Position numbers and translations under genes: made by a program. Positions 20,271-30,173 of a stretch of DNA of 64,000 bases are shown here, piece after piece. The stretch is from Sphingobium yanoikuyae. Lineage in GTDB: Bacteria > Pseudomonadota > Alphaproteobacteria > Sphingomonadales > Sphingomonadaceae. Location of the stretch: assembly GCF_013001025.1 (NCBI RefSeq), contig NZ_CP053021.1, positions 3,562,001 to 3,626,000 on the forward strand. The letters run 5' to 3'. The notes beneath the pieces are model-generated. The model did not search any database, had not been told where the DNA came from, and saw only the letters and a list, made by a program, of their open reading frames with translations. Every line of letters starts with the position of its first letter. The first letter of the stretch is position 1.

Positions 20271-21119
20271 ATGAAGCCGATCAGGGACGCCATCGCCGCA
20301 CTGGGCACCGATCTGGGACCGGACATACTCGGCCAGTGCCGGGCGCTGTTCGATGCCGAGCAGGCGGCGCTGGCGGCGGCGGTGCCAATGACGCAGGCGG
20401 ACATCGCCTATGGCCCGGACACCCGCCACCGGCTCGACCTCTATGCCCCCAAGGGTGATGCCCCTGCCCCCATTCTGGTCTTCGTCCATGGCGGCGGTTT
20501 CCTGAAAGGCGACAAGGGCAGCGCCGACGCCTGGCCCAATGCCAATGTCGGACGGATGGCGGCGGAGGCCGGTTTCCTGGGCGTCGTCATCAATTATCGC
20601 CTCGCCCCCGACCATGGCTGGCCGGCCGGGGCGGAAGATGTCGCGGCCGTCGTCGCCTGGCTCAAGGATCATGCCGCCGAACATGGTGGAGATGCCGATC
20701 GCATCGTCCTGATGGGCACGTCGGCCGGCGCCGTCCATGTTGCGGGCTATCTGAAACTGGCCGGATCGGACGCCGTTCGCGCCGCCGTGCTGCTGTCGGG
20801 TCTCTATGGCTATACCCCGCTCGATCAACGCGACATGCTCTATTATGGCGAGGCTTCGCTCTACCCGAACCGCATGCCGCTGGAAGCCATTGCTTCGACC
20901 GACCTGCCGCTGCTGATCGCCTGCGCCGAGTTCGACCCGCCCCGCTTCCAGGCCGAGTTCCTGAGCCTGTTGCAGGACCGGCTGGTGCGCCATGGCGCCA
21001 TGCCGCGCGCCTTCATCCAATCGGGCCATAATCATTATTCCATGGCCATGCATCTGGGCACCGCCGATCGGCGGCTGTTGCAAGAAATCTGCGCCTTCGT
21101 GCGCGAAACCACTGCCTGA
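20271..21119 (+). CDS. alpha/beta-hydrolase esterase (HSL-type)
   Basis: 282 aa from ATG 20271, which follows AGAGGGGACAT. It has the oxyanion-hole motif HGGGF, the nucleophile elbow GTSAGA, an acid candidate in CAEFDPP and a histidine near the C-terminus (GHNHYS): a full hormone-sensitive-lipase-type catalytic set. No signal peptide is present. It is the first gene after the terminator and precedes two glycosidases. It may release acyl or phenolic ester groups that decorate plant glycosides; the role is inferred. Confidence 0.82.
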   Translation: MKPIRDAIAALGTDLGPDILGQCRALFDAEQAALAAAVPMTQADIAYGPDTRHRLDLYAPKGDAPAPILVFVHGGGFLKGDKGSADAWPNANVGRMAAEAGFLGVVINYRLAPDHGWPAGAEDVAAVVAWLKDHAAEHGGDADRIVLMGTSAGAVHVAGYLKLAGSDAVRAAVLLSGLYGYTPLDQRDMLYYGEASLYPNRMPLEAIASTDLPLLIACAEFDPPRFQAEFLSLLQDRLVRHGAMPRAFIQSGHNHYSMAMHLGTADRRLLQEICAFVRETTA

Positions 21120-21143
21120 CAATTATAATAGGAGAGACGGAAC

Positions 21144-22448
21144 ATGCTGGATCGCCGCACCCTTCTGGCTACCGGCGCCGCGCTGATGGCCGCCCCTGCC
21201 ATCGCCGCGCGCAAGAGCGCCAACCCCAATTTCCCCAAGAGCTTCTACTGGGGCGCTGCCACCGCACCGCATCAGGTCGAGGGCAATAATATCGCCAGCG
21301 ACTTGTGGTTCGTGGAGAATCAGCAGCCGACCGTCTTTGCCCAGCCTTCGGGCGACGCCTGCAACAGCTTCGCGCTGTGGGAAACCGACCTTGATCTGGT
21401 CAAGAATATGGGCCTCAACGCCTATCGCTTCGGCATCGAATGGGCACGGATCGAGCCGGAAAAGGGCCTCTTCTCCCAGGCGATGCTCGATCATTACAAG
21501 GCGGTGATCGACGGCTGCCATGCCCGCGGCCTGGCCCCGATCGTCACCTTCAGCCATTTCACCGCGCCGCGCTGGTTCAGCGCGCAGGGCGGCTGGACCA
21601 ACCCGGAAAGCGCGCAGCTTTTCGCCCGCTATTGCGACAAGGCGATGCGCGCGCTGGGCCAGGGCATCGCCAGCGCCATCACCCTCAACGAACCCAATAT
21701 CCTGCTGCTCCTGAAGCCCATGCTGCCGCCGCAGGTGTGGGACATCCAGAAACTGACGCTGGAAACCGCCGCCAAGCGGCTGGGCGTGCCCAAATATGTC
21801 TGTGTCAATGTCGCTGGCTTCGACGATCTGCCCGCGCTCCAGACCGGCCTCGAAGCGGCGCACAAGGCCGGCAAGGCGGCGATCAAGGCGGTGCGCGGCG
21901 ATCTGCCGGTCGGCTTCTCGCTGGCGCTGATGGACGATCAGGCGGTCGGCGCCCATTCGGTGCGCGACGCCATGCGCAAGCAGCTTTACGGCAACTGGCT
22001 GGAGATCGCGAAGGGCGACGATTTCATCGGCGTCCAGAATTATGAGCGCGCCCTGTGGGGCGACAAGGGCCGCCTGCACGCGCCCAAGGGATCGGCCGTC
22101 AACTGGTCCGGCACCGAAGTCTGGGCGCCCTCGCTTGGCGGCGCGGTCCGCTTTGCCCATGAAGCGACCGGCGTGCCGATCCTGGTGTCCGAACATGGCG
22201 TGGGCAGCGACGATGATGCGGTTCGCGCGAAGTTCATTCCCGAAGCGCTGGCGGGGCTCAAGGCCGCGATCGACGATGGCGTGCCGGTGCTGGGCTATTG
22301 CCACTGGTCGCTGCTCGACAATTTCGAATGGATCTTCGGCTACAAGCCCAAATTCGGCCTGCACAGCGTCGATCCGGTGACCTTCGCCCGCACGGCCAAG
22401 CCCAGCGCCGCCGTCTATGGCGCAATCGCTCGCCGCAACGCGCTCTGA
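21144..22448 (+). CDS. exported GH1 family beta-glycosidase
   Basis: 434 aa. The N-terminus (DRRTLLATGAALMAAPAIAA) is a twin-arginine-like signal, so the enzyme is probably periplasmic. GH1 features are FYWGAATAPHQVEG, the acid/base Glu183 in TLNEP and the nucleophile Glu350 in VSEHG (usually TENG), plus the late HWSLLDNFEW. It should remove beta-linked glucose or a similar sugar. Together with the GH106 rhamnosidase it could strip a rhamnosyl-glucose disaccharide. The family is certain; aryl-glycoside specificity is inferred. Confidence 0.88.
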   Translation: MLDRRTLLATGAALMAAPAIAARKSANPNFPKSFYWGAATAPHQVEGNNIASDLWFVENQQPTVFAQPSGDACNSFALWETDLDLVKNMGLNAYRFGIEWARIEPEKGLFSQAMLDHYKAVIDGCHARGLAPIVTFSHFTAPRWFSAQGGWTNPESAQLFARYCDKAMRALGQGIASAITLNEPNILLLLKPMLPPQVWDIQKLTLETAAKRLGVPKYVCVNVAGFDDLPALQTGLEAAHKAGKAAIKAVRGDLPVGFSLALMDDQAVGAHSVRDAMRKQLYGNWLEIAKGDDFIGVQNYERALWGDKGRLHAPKGSAVNWSGTEVWAPSLGGAVRFAHEATGVPILVSEHGVGSDDDAVRAKFIPEALAGLKAAIDDGVPVLGYCHWSLLDNFEWIFGYKPKFGLHSVDPVTFARTAKPSAAVYGAIARRNAL

Positions 22449-22451
22449 TCG

Positions 22452-22889
22452 ATGGCCACGCCGTCCCTGTCGCTCGGGCGCGAAGCCGCCATCGGCTTCG
22501 CCATCAATGCCGTGCTCAGCATCGCCTTCTTCCTGGGGATCTTCGGCCTGGCCGTCCGGCCGCTCAGCTGGGCAGCGCCCGACGCGCTGGCGATCGACTT
22601 CGTGCCGCAGAGCATCGCCGTCGCTTTGATGAGCGCGCTGGTGCCCGCCCTGCTCGTCCGCAAGCGGTTGGCGCTGGCCGTTCCGGTCCGGACGATTATC
22701 TTGCGGGCGCTGGGCTGCGCCCTCGTCGGGGCGGTGCTCGGCGGCGCGCTCGCGGCGCTGGCACAGGCCGGGGGCGATGCGTCGATCGCCTGGGGCGCGG
22801 CGCTCGTGCTCAAGCTGCTCTATGGCGGCCTGCTCGGCGCCGCGATCACGACCCTGGTACTGAAAAAGATAATGAGAAGGATGGCCTGA
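22452..22889 (+). CDS. small integral membrane protein, unknown
   Basis: 145 aa with about four hydrophobic segments (near residues 12-35, 48-66, 84-106 and 114-135) and a basic C-terminus (KKIMRRMA). It starts three bases after the GH1 stop codon and overlaps the next gene by one base, so it is part of the operon. I recognise no family; the size resembles small inner-membrane proteins sometimes found beside sugar catabolism genes. A transport or accessory role is only suggested by context. Confidence 0.65.
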   Translation: MATPSLSLGREAAIGFAINAVLSIAFFLGIFGLAVRPLSWAAPDALAIDFVPQSIAVALMSALVPALLVRKRLALAVPVRTIILRALGCALVGAVLGGALAALAQAGGDASIAWGAALVLKLLYGGLLGAAITTLVLKKIMRRMA

Positions 22890-23815
22890 TGATCCGATCG
22901 ACGATCGCGCTGCTGGCGCTGCTGGCGGCCACGTCCGCCGCCGCGCAGGATGTCCGGATGGCGCCGGTCGCCCCGGTCGATCAGGCCGATGCCATCCCGC
23001 TCTGGCCTGATCAGCCCGCCCCGGCCAAGGGCGCTGACGAACAATGGTCGACCATGCATGTCCAGATCGGCGCCAACAGCATCGACAATATCATGGTCCG
23101 CAATGTCGTGCGGCCGACCATCACCCCCTATCTGCCCGATCCGGCCAAGGCGACCGGCGCGGCGGTGATCGTCGCTCCGGGTGGCGCCTTCCTCTCGCTG
23201 TCGATGACCGGTGAGGGCAGCGACGTCGCGCGCTGGCTGGCCGATCATGGCGTGGCCGCCTTCGTCCTCAAATATCGGCTGAATGAAACGCCCCGCGACG
23301 ACCGGACCTTTCTGGGTGTCATGGGCCAGCGTTTCGCCGATGCCGCAAAGCCCGGCGCACAGGCCGAGGTGAAGGAACCGCGCGCCACCCAGGATGCGCT
23401 CAAGGCATTGGACATGGTCCGCGCCGATGCAGCCCGCTTCCATGTCGATCCCGCCCGGGTCGGCATGATCGGCTTTTCCGCTGGCGCGATGACCACCCTG
23501 AACGCCGTGCTGGAGGGAAAGCCCGCCCAGCGCCCCGCCTTCATCGGCTATATTTACGGCCCGATGCTGGCGCCCGCCGTCCCGGCCGATGCGCCGCCGA
23601 TGTTCAACGCCATCGCCATGGATGACGGCCTGTTCAAGGGTCAGGGCTTCGCCATCGTCGAAGCCTGGCGCCAAGCAAAGCGGCCGGTCGAGCTGCACGC
23701 CTATGAGCGGGGCGATCATGGCTTTGGCGCCGGTCGCCCCGGCACCACAACCGCGCTGCTGCTGCCCGAATTCCTCGCCTGGATGGATATGCGCGGCCTG
23801 CTCGCCGCCCGCTGA
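22889..23815 (+). CDS. exported alpha/beta hydrolase (acetyl-xylan/feruloyl esterase-like)
   Basis: 308 aa from ATG 22889. A signal peptide ends near AAAQD (residue 20). Next come APGGAF as oxyanion region, the nucleophile motif GFSAGA and a histidine in GDHGFG. This pattern is typical of exported carbohydrate esterases often annotated as dienelactone hydrolase-like or acetyl-xylan esterase. It overlaps the membrane protein gene and lies 18 bases before the rhamnosidase gene. De-acylation of the imported glycoside in the periplasm is the likely job; the acyl group is unknown. Confidence 0.78.
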   Translation: MIRSTIALLALLAATSAAAQDVRMAPVAPVDQADAIPLWPDQPAPAKGADEQWSTMHVQIGANSIDNIMVRNVVRPTITPYLPDPAKATGAAVIVAPGGAFLSLSMTGEGSDVARWLADHGVAAFVLKYRLNETPRDDRTFLGVMGQRFADAAKPGAQAEVKEPRATQDALKALDMVRADAARFHVDPARVGMIGFSAGAMTTLNAVLEGKPAQRPAFIGYIYGPMLAPAVPADAPPMFNAIAMDDGLFKGQGFAIVEAWRQAKRPVELHAYERGDHGFGAGRPGTTTALLLPEFLAWMDMRGLLAAR

Positions 23816-23833
23816 TTGTCTCAAGGATAGCCC

Positions 23834-26800
23834 ATGACCCGTAAAGCCCTGCGCCTCGCCGCCCTGCTCACCTGCGCCTCGCTCGCCATGCCCGCCCAGG
23901 CCGACGACCTGGCCGACGGCTTCAACAATCCGCCCCAGTCGGCCCGGCCGCGCGTGTGGTGGCACTGGCTGAACGGCAATGTGACCAAGGACGGGATCGA
24001 AAAGGATCTCGACTGGCTGGCGCGCATCGGCATTGGCGGGGTGCAGAATTTCGACGCCAATCTGCAGACGCCGCAGATCGTCAAGGAACGGCTGGTCTAC
24101 ATGACCGACGGCTGGAAGGACGCCTTCCGCCACGCCGTCCAGACCGCCGATGCCAAGGGGCTGGAATTCGCCATCGCGGCGTCGCCGGGCTGGAGCGAGA
24201 CCGGCGGCCCCTGGGTCAAGCCGCAGGATGCGATGAAGAAGCTGGTCTGGGCGCTGACCGAGGTCGAGGGCGGCCAGCGGGTCAAGGGCGCCCTGCCCAC
24301 CCCGTCCAATGTGACCGGCGCCTTCCAGAGCGCGAAGTTCAGCGATCCGCTGGCGGGCGACGCGGAGATAACGGACCAGCCGCGCGCCTATGGCGAGGCG
24401 CGGGTGCTGGCCTATCCGATTGCAGCGGCACCCTTGCCGACGCCCCGCATCCTTGACGCCAATGGCCAGCCGATCGCGGGCGCCGCCGCGCTGGGCGATA
24501 GCGATCTGGAAACCGTGGCCCAGATGGCCAAGGGCGGTGCGGCGCATCCCGGCACACTGATCCTCGACTATGGCAAGCCCGTCACGGTGCGATCGGCCAG
24601 CCTGTTCGTGCCCCATGCCCGGCCGCCCTTCGGTGATCCCGCCTATCGCCCGACGATCGAGGCGGAAACGGCGCAGGGCTGGCAGCCGCTCGGCCGCTTC
24701 TCGCTGACCGAAGTCGCCTCCACCACCAGCTTTGCGCCCGTCACGGCGCAGCGCTTCCGGCTGGTCCTGTCGCCCAATGATGCCGCCAAGTCGCCGGGCC
24801 TGGGCGATGGCGCACCCGGCGCGGTGATGATCGACGTGTTCGGCCGCCCGGCCAGCCCGACCCTGGGCATTGGCGACCTGCGCCTGTCGGCCGAGGCGCG
24901 GATCGACCAGTTTGAAGCGAAGGCCGGCTATGCCATCGCCCCCGATTATAACCGTTTGGATATGGGTCCGGCCGATGCGCCGGCGATCGATCCGGCCAGG
25001 GTTATCGACCTGACCGACCGGCTGCGCCCCGACGGCACGCTCGACTGGACCGCGCCCAGGGGAACGCGCTGGCGCATCGTCCGCATGGGCTGGTCGCTGA
25101 CCGGCAAGACCAACCACCCCGCCACGCCCGAAGCCACCGGGCTGGAGGTCGACAAATATGATGCGGCCGCCGTGCGCCGCTATCTCGAAACCTATCTCGC
25201 CATGTATCGCGATGCGGTCGGCGCCGACTGGATCGGCAAGAAGGGCATCAGCGCGCTGCTGACCGACAGTATCGAGGTGGGCGCGTCCAACTGGACGCCG
25301 CGCATGGTGGAGGAGTTCAAGGCGCGGCGCGGATATGATCCGGTCCCCTTCCTGCCGACGCTGACCGGCGCGGTGGTGGGATCGGCGGCGCGCAGCGACG
25401 CCTTCCTGCATGATTATCGCCAGACCCTGGCCGACCTGCTGGCCGACGCCCATTATGGCACGGTGGCCAAGGTCGCGCATGAGCATGGCCTGACCGTCTA
25501 TGGCGAGGCGCTGGAAAATGGCCGGCCGGTGCTGGGCGACGACCTTGCCATGCGCGCGCATACCGACGTGCCGATGGCGGCGATGTGGACCTTCAACCGC
25601 GGCAGCGCGCCGCGCCCGACGCTGATCGGCGACATGAAGGGCGCGGCGTCGGTCGCCCATATCTATGGCCAGAATATCGTGTCGGCCGAAAGCATGACCT
25701 CGGCCTTCGCGCCCTGGGCCTTTGCCCCGGCGGACCTCAAGCGCGTGATCGACCTGGAATTCGTGTCCGGCGTCAACCGGCCGATCGTCCACACCTCCGT
25801 CCACCAGCCGGTGGATGACAAGGTGCCGGGCCTCAGCCTCATGATCTTCGGCCAATATTTCAACCGCCACGAAAGCTGGGCCAATATGGCCAAGCCCTGG
25901 GTCGACTATATGGCGCGCACCGGCTTCCTGTTGCAGCAGGGCCGCGACCATGCCGACATCGCCTATTTCTATGGCGAGGATGCGCCGATCACCGCGCTGT
26001 TCGAGCATGGCGTGCCGGCCGACCTGCCCAGCGATTATGCCTATGACTTCGTCAATGCCGAGATTTTGGCGACCAAGGCGTCAGTGCAGAATGGCGACCT
26101 GATCGCCGGCAAGGCCCGCTACGAGGCACTGTATCTGGGCGGATCGAGCAAGGTGATGACCCTCGCCACGCTGCAGCGCATCGCCGCGCTGGTCGAGGCT
26201 GGCGCCACCCTGATCGGCACGGCACCCGACCGCGCGCCCGGCCTGCAGGATGATCCCGCCGCCTTCCGCGCGCTGGTGGCGAAACTGTGGAGCGGCCAGC
26301 CGGTCGGCAAGGGCAAGGTGATCGCCAGCACCGATGTCGACGCCGCGCTCGCCGGCACGGGCGTCGGCGCCGATTTCCGCGTGACCGGCAGCGGCGATGC
26401 CGGCGCCTATCGCTTTCTCCACCGCGCTTTGCCCGATGGCGACCTCTATTATGTGACCAATGGCAAGGCCCAGGCCGAACATGTCGAAGCGCGCTTCCGT
26501 GTCACCGGCCGCCAGCCGGAAATCTGGCGCGCGATCGACGGCAGCGCCGCGCCGCTATCCTACCGGACCGAGGGCAGTGACACGGTCGTCCCGCTCGATG
26601 TCGGGCCGGAGGATGCCTTCTTCATCCTGTTCCGCAAGCCGGCGCAGACCCCCAGCCGGACGATCGCGCCGGCGGCCGTAAAGCAGGTCGCCACCCTGGC
26701 GCAGCCCTGGACCGTGCGCTTCCAGCCGGGTCGCGGCGCGCCAGCCGAGATTGCGATGCCGACGCTGACGGCGCTCGACAAGAGCAGCGATCCGGGCGTG

Positions 26801-27163
26801 CGCTATTTCTCCGGCGAGGCGACCTATGCCAGCAGCTTTACGCTGCCCAAGGGCGCCAGGCCCGGTGCGCCGCTGTGGCTTGATCTGGGCAGCGTCGGCG
26901 ATGTCGCGGAGGTGCGGGTCAATGGCCAGGTCGCGGGCACAAGCTGGTTCGCCCCCTATCGGCTGGACGTCGGCAGGCTGGTGAAGCCGGGCCGCAACGC
27001 GATCGAGGTGAAGGTCGCGAACCTGTGGGTCAACCGCCTGATCGGCGACCAGCAGCCCGGCGCGGACAAGATCACCTTCACCGCCGCCCCCACTTATCGC
27101 CCCGATGCGCCGCTGCGTCCGTCGAGCCTGATCGGGCCGGTCACGCTGTCGGCGGAACAATAA
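23834..27163 (+). CDS. exported GH106 alpha-L-rhamnosidase
   Basis: 1109 aa with a signal peptide ending near AQADD. The start of the mature protein (FNNPPQSARPRVWWHWLNGN) and the following IEKDLDWLARIGIGG are characteristic of family GH106. The C-terminal ~120 residues form a galactose-binding-like beta-sandwich (LWLDLGSVGDVAEVRVNG). GH106 enzymes of Sphingomonas and Novosphingobium (about 1100 aa) remove terminal alpha-L-rhamnose from flavonoid glycosides such as naringin and rutin. Catalytic glutamates cannot be assigned by eye. It is the last large gene of the array. Confidence 0.85.
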   Translation: MTRKALRLAALLTCASLAMPAQADDLADGFNNPPQSARPRVWWHWLNGNVTKDGIEKDLDWLARIGIGGVQNFDANLQTPQIVKERLVYMTDGWKDAFRHAVQTADAKGLEFAIAASPGWSETGGPWVKPQDAMKKLVWALTEVEGGQRVKGALPTPSNVTGAFQSAKFSDPLAGDAEITDQPRAYGEARVLAYPIAAAPLPTPRILDANGQPIAGAAALGDSDLETVAQMAKGGAAHPGTLILDYGKPVTVRSASLFVPHARPPFGDPAYRPTIEAETAQGWQPLGRFSLTEVASTTSFAPVTAQRFRLVLSPNDAAKSPGLGDGAPGAVMIDVFGRPASPTLGIGDLRLSAEARIDQFEAKAGYAIAPDYNRLDMGPADAPAIDPARVIDLTDRLRPDGTLDWTAPRGTRWRIVRMGWSLTGKTNHPATPEATGLEVDKYDAAAVRRYLETYLAMYRDAVGADWIGKKGISALLTDSIEVGASNWTPRMVEEFKARRGYDPVPFLPTLTGAVVGSAARSDAFLHDYRQTLADLLADAHYGTVAKVAHEHGLTVYGEALENGRPVLGDDLAMRAHTDVPMAAMWTFNRGSAPRPTLIGDMKGAASVAHIYGQNIVSAESMTSAFAPWAFAPADLKRVIDLEFVSGVNRPIVHTSVHQPVDDKVPGLSLMIFGQYFNRHESWANMAKPWVDYMARTGFLLQQGRDHADIAYFYGEDAPITALFEHGVPADLPSDYAYDFVNAEILATKASVQNGDLIAGKARYEALYLGGSSKVMTLATLQRIAALVEAGATLIGTAPDRAPGLQDDPAAFRALVAKLWSGQPVGKGKVIASTDVDAALAGTGVGADFRVTGSGDAGAYRFLHRALPDGDLYYVTNGKAQAEHVEARFRVTGRQPEIWRAIDGSAAPLSYRTEGSDTVVPLDVGPEDAFFILFRKPAQTPSRTIAPAAVKQVATLAQPWTVRFQPGRGAPAEIAMPTLTALDKSSDPGVRYFSGEATYASSFTLPKGARPGAPLWLDLGSVGDVAEVRVNGQVAGTSWFAPYRLDVGRLVKPGRNAIEVKVANLWVNRLIGDQQPGADKITFTAAPTYRPDAPLRPSSLIGPVTLSAEQ

Positions 27164-27224
27164 GCAGGGGCCGCGCGGATGCTCGCTTGAACGCGGGAAA
27201 GTCGCCGCCTATCAGGCGGTCATC

Positions 27225-27455
27225 ATGACCGACGATCAGCAGAGCATCCGCGCCATCCTCGACCGGCTGCGCGCCCCGGCGGGCAATCCCGTGGCCCGCG
27301 CCCGCTGGCTGGTCGAGCGGCAGGTGCCCGAAGCGCGGCGCGGCCCCGGCTGGGACCGGCACTGGCGCGAGCTGGAAGCCTATCTGGACAGCCCGGTCAG
27401 CTGGTCGGGCAATCGCGATGCGGACGGGATCGAAGGGTGGGACGATGACGTCTGA
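27225..27455 (+). CDS. small hypothetical protein
   Basis: 76 aa, charged and tryptophan-containing (ARWLVERQVPEARRG, WDRHWRELEAYLD), no signal peptide or membrane segment. The 3' end overlaps the next small gene by 11 bases in another frame, which supports both being real and translationally coupled. I recognise no family. It starts 61 bases after the rhamnosidase stop codon and may be read from the same transcript. Confidence 0.55.
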   Translation: MTDDQQSIRAILDRLRAPAGNPVARARWLVERQVPEARRGPGWDRHWRELEAYLDSPVSWSGNRDADGIEGWDDDV

Positions 27456-27672
27456 CCGGCTGATCGACATGATGATCGCGCGGCTGGTGATCGCCCATGG
27501 CAAGAGCAAGCATCATTGGCGCAAGGCGATCGGTCCGGTCCGAATCTACAGCCGCGCCACCCATCCCCATTGCAACTGGGCCTTCACGCCGAGCGGCACG
27601 GCGGGCGAGATATCGGTGATCGAGACACTGCTCGACGATCTGCATCTGCGCCATCCGCTGATTGATCGCTAA
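27445..27672 (+). CDS. small hypothetical protein
   Basis: 75 aa from ATG 27445, inside the end of the preceding small gene; an in-frame upstream start at 27418 is less likely. The sequence is rich in His and Arg (HGKSKHHWRKAIGP) and ends HLRHPLIDR. There are no membrane segments. It belongs to no family I can name. The gene ends just before a strong minus-strand terminator of the convergent lig operon. Confidence 0.55.
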   Translation: MTSDRLIDMMIARLVIAHGKSKHHWRKAIGPVRIYSRATHPHCNWAFTPSGTAGEISVIETLLDDLHLRHPLIDR

Positions 27673-27673
27673 C

Positions 27674-27711
27674 AAAAAGGGGCGCGGACGGCTTATCGCC
27701 ATCCACGCCCC
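27674..27711 (-). terminator. rho-independent terminator of the ligJABC operon
   Basis: Read on the minus strand, CGCCCC/GGGGCG arms (27706-27711 and 27679-27684), further paired TCC/GGA and GCC/GGC, are followed by five T residues (A-run at 27674-27678). It begins 25 bases after the ligC stop codon. In the plus direction there is no T-run, so it should act mainly on the lig transcript. Confidence 0.75.
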
Positions 27712-27735
27712 CTTGCGACCCCGAAGGGATTTCGA

Positions 27736-28677
27736 TCAGCCGGCGAGCTGCGTTTCCAGTTCGCCCAGCACGCGATAGCAGTCGAACACCTTGGCGACCG
27801 AGCTGTTGGGCTCGCGGCCCTCGCGGATGGCGCTGATGAACTCGCGGTCCTGCAACTCGATGCCATTGTTCGAGATGGCGACGCCGGCCAGGTCGATCGG
27901 CTCTTCCTTGCCGTTCACCAGATCGTCGTAGCGAGCGATATAGGTGTCGGTGTCGCCGATATAGCGGAAGAAGGTGCCAAGCGGCCCGTCATTGTTGAAG
28001 CTCAGCGACAGGGTGCAGATGGCGCCAGTCTCGCTCTTCAATTGGATCGACATGTCCATGGCGATGCCCAGTTCCGGATGGATCGGCCCCTGCATCGCAT
28101 GGGCGGCGACGATCCTGCCCGCCTGATAGGCGAACAGGTCGACCGTATGCGCGGCGTGATGCCACAGAAGATGGTCGGTCCACGACCGCGGCTCGCCCTT
28201 GGCATTGATGTTCTTACGGCGGAAGAAATAGGTCTGCACGTCCATCTGCTGGACGTTGAACTCGCCCGCCTGGATGCGGTTGTGGACGAACTGGTGCGAC
28301 GGGTTGAAGCGGCGGGTATGGCCGACCATGCAGACAAGGCCGGTTTCCTTCTGCTTGGCCAGCACCGCCTGCGCATCGGCCCAGCTGTCGGCGAGCGGGA
28401 TTTCCACCTCGACATGCTTGCCCGCATTCATGCAGGCGATCGCCTGTTCCGCGTGCATCTGGGTCGGCGTACACAGGATCACCGCGTCGACATCGTCACG
28501 CGCCAGCGTCTCGTTGAGGTCGGTGGTCACATGGCCGATGCCATATTTCTCGGCGACCTTCTTCGTCGTCTCCAGTTCGCGGCCGATGATCGAGGTGACG
28601 GTGACGCCGTCGACATTCTTGAGGCCATCAAGATGCTTTTCGCCAAAGGCGCCGGCACCGGCGAGGGCAATACGCAT
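27736..28677 (-). CDS. ligC: 4-carboxy-2-hydroxymuconate-6-semialdehyde dehydrogenase
   Basis: 313 aa of the Gfo/Idh/MocA fold (SYK-6 LigC is about 315). It starts at ATG 28677 after GGAGAAAA. The Rossmann motif is GAGAFG near the N-terminus, and an EVEIPLADS segment lies where the family has EKP. LigC oxidises the cyclic hemiacetal form of CHMS to 2-pyrone-4,6-dicarboxylate using NADP+. It is last in the ligJ-ligA-ligB-ligC run and is separated from ligB by a 159-base spacer holding a palindromic repeat. The call is strong because of the context and close fit. Confidence 0.93.
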   Translation of the reverse strand: MRIALAGAGAFGEKHLDGLKNVDGVTVTSIIGRELETTKKVAEKYGIGHVTTDLNETLARDDVDAVILCTPTQMHAEQAIACMNAGKHVEVEIPLADSWADAQAVLAKQKETGLVCMVGHTRRFNPSHQFVHNRIQAGEFNVQQMDVQTYFFRRKNINAKGEPRSWTDHLLWHHAAHTVDLFAYQAGRIVAAHAMQGPIHPELGIAMDMSIQLKSETGAICTLSLSFNNDGPLGTFFRYIGDTDTYIARYDDLVNGKEEPIDLAGVAISNNGIELQDREFISAIREGREPNSSVAKVFDCYRVLGELETQLAG

Positions 28678-28697
28678 GGAATTTTCTCCATCTAAAG

Positions 28698-28814
28698 CCC
28701 CTCCCTGGAAGGGAGGGTTGAATAGAGACACCTGTCTCTATTCAAGGGTGGGTGCCTCCGAAGGAGGCTCGCTACGCTCGCACCCACCCCCGGCCCCTCC
28801 CTGGAAGGGAGGGG
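28698..28814. repeat. multi-hairpin palindromic repeat between ligB and ligC
   Basis: The 117-base element has four stacked palindromes. CCCTCCCT-GGA-AGGGAGGG (28699-28717) comes first. A 13-bp perfect hairpin with a 2-base loop (28718-28745) follows. Third is GGGTGGGTGC/GCACCCACCC (28746-28755 and 28780-28789) enclosing CCTCC/GGAGG. A second copy of the first palindrome, one pair longer, ends it (28794-28814). It has no coding capacity and looks like a sphingomonad interspersed REP-type element. In the lig transcript it would form a strong structure between ligB and ligC. Confidence 0.8.
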
Positions 28815-28836
28815 AGGCAGCAGTGCGAACCGAAAT

Positions 28837-30089
<1,253 letters not shown>

Positions 30090-30108
30090 CTCATCCTCTC
30101 TTGGCATC

Positions 30109-30148
30109 CATCCCCCGGCCCTTCCTTCCAACAAAGGACCGGGGGATG
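30109..30148. repeat. inverted repeat in the ligJ-ligA spacer
   Basis: CATCCCCCGGCCCTT (30109-30123) and AAGGACCGGGGGATG (30134-30148) pair over 14 of 15 positions around a 10-base loop. It lies 19 bases upstream of the ligA start on the transcript. It has no T-run, so it is more likely an mRNA stability or processing element than a terminator. Confidence 0.65.
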
Positions 30149-30173
30149 AACGCGCCCCTCCGCGGGGATAGGG

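Noticed and set aside
22820..26008. A 1062-codon open frame on the minus strand across the esterase and rhamnosidase genes
   Set aside because: It is rich in His, Arg, Gly and Asp with no recognisable domain, and mirrors the codon bias of the GH106 gene on the other strand. Long antisense frames are expected in DNA this GC-rich.
28678..28836. CRISPR-like reading of the ligB-ligC spacer
   Set aside because: The repeated units are palindromes of differing length with no regular direct repeats or spacers, so it is a palindromic repeat element.
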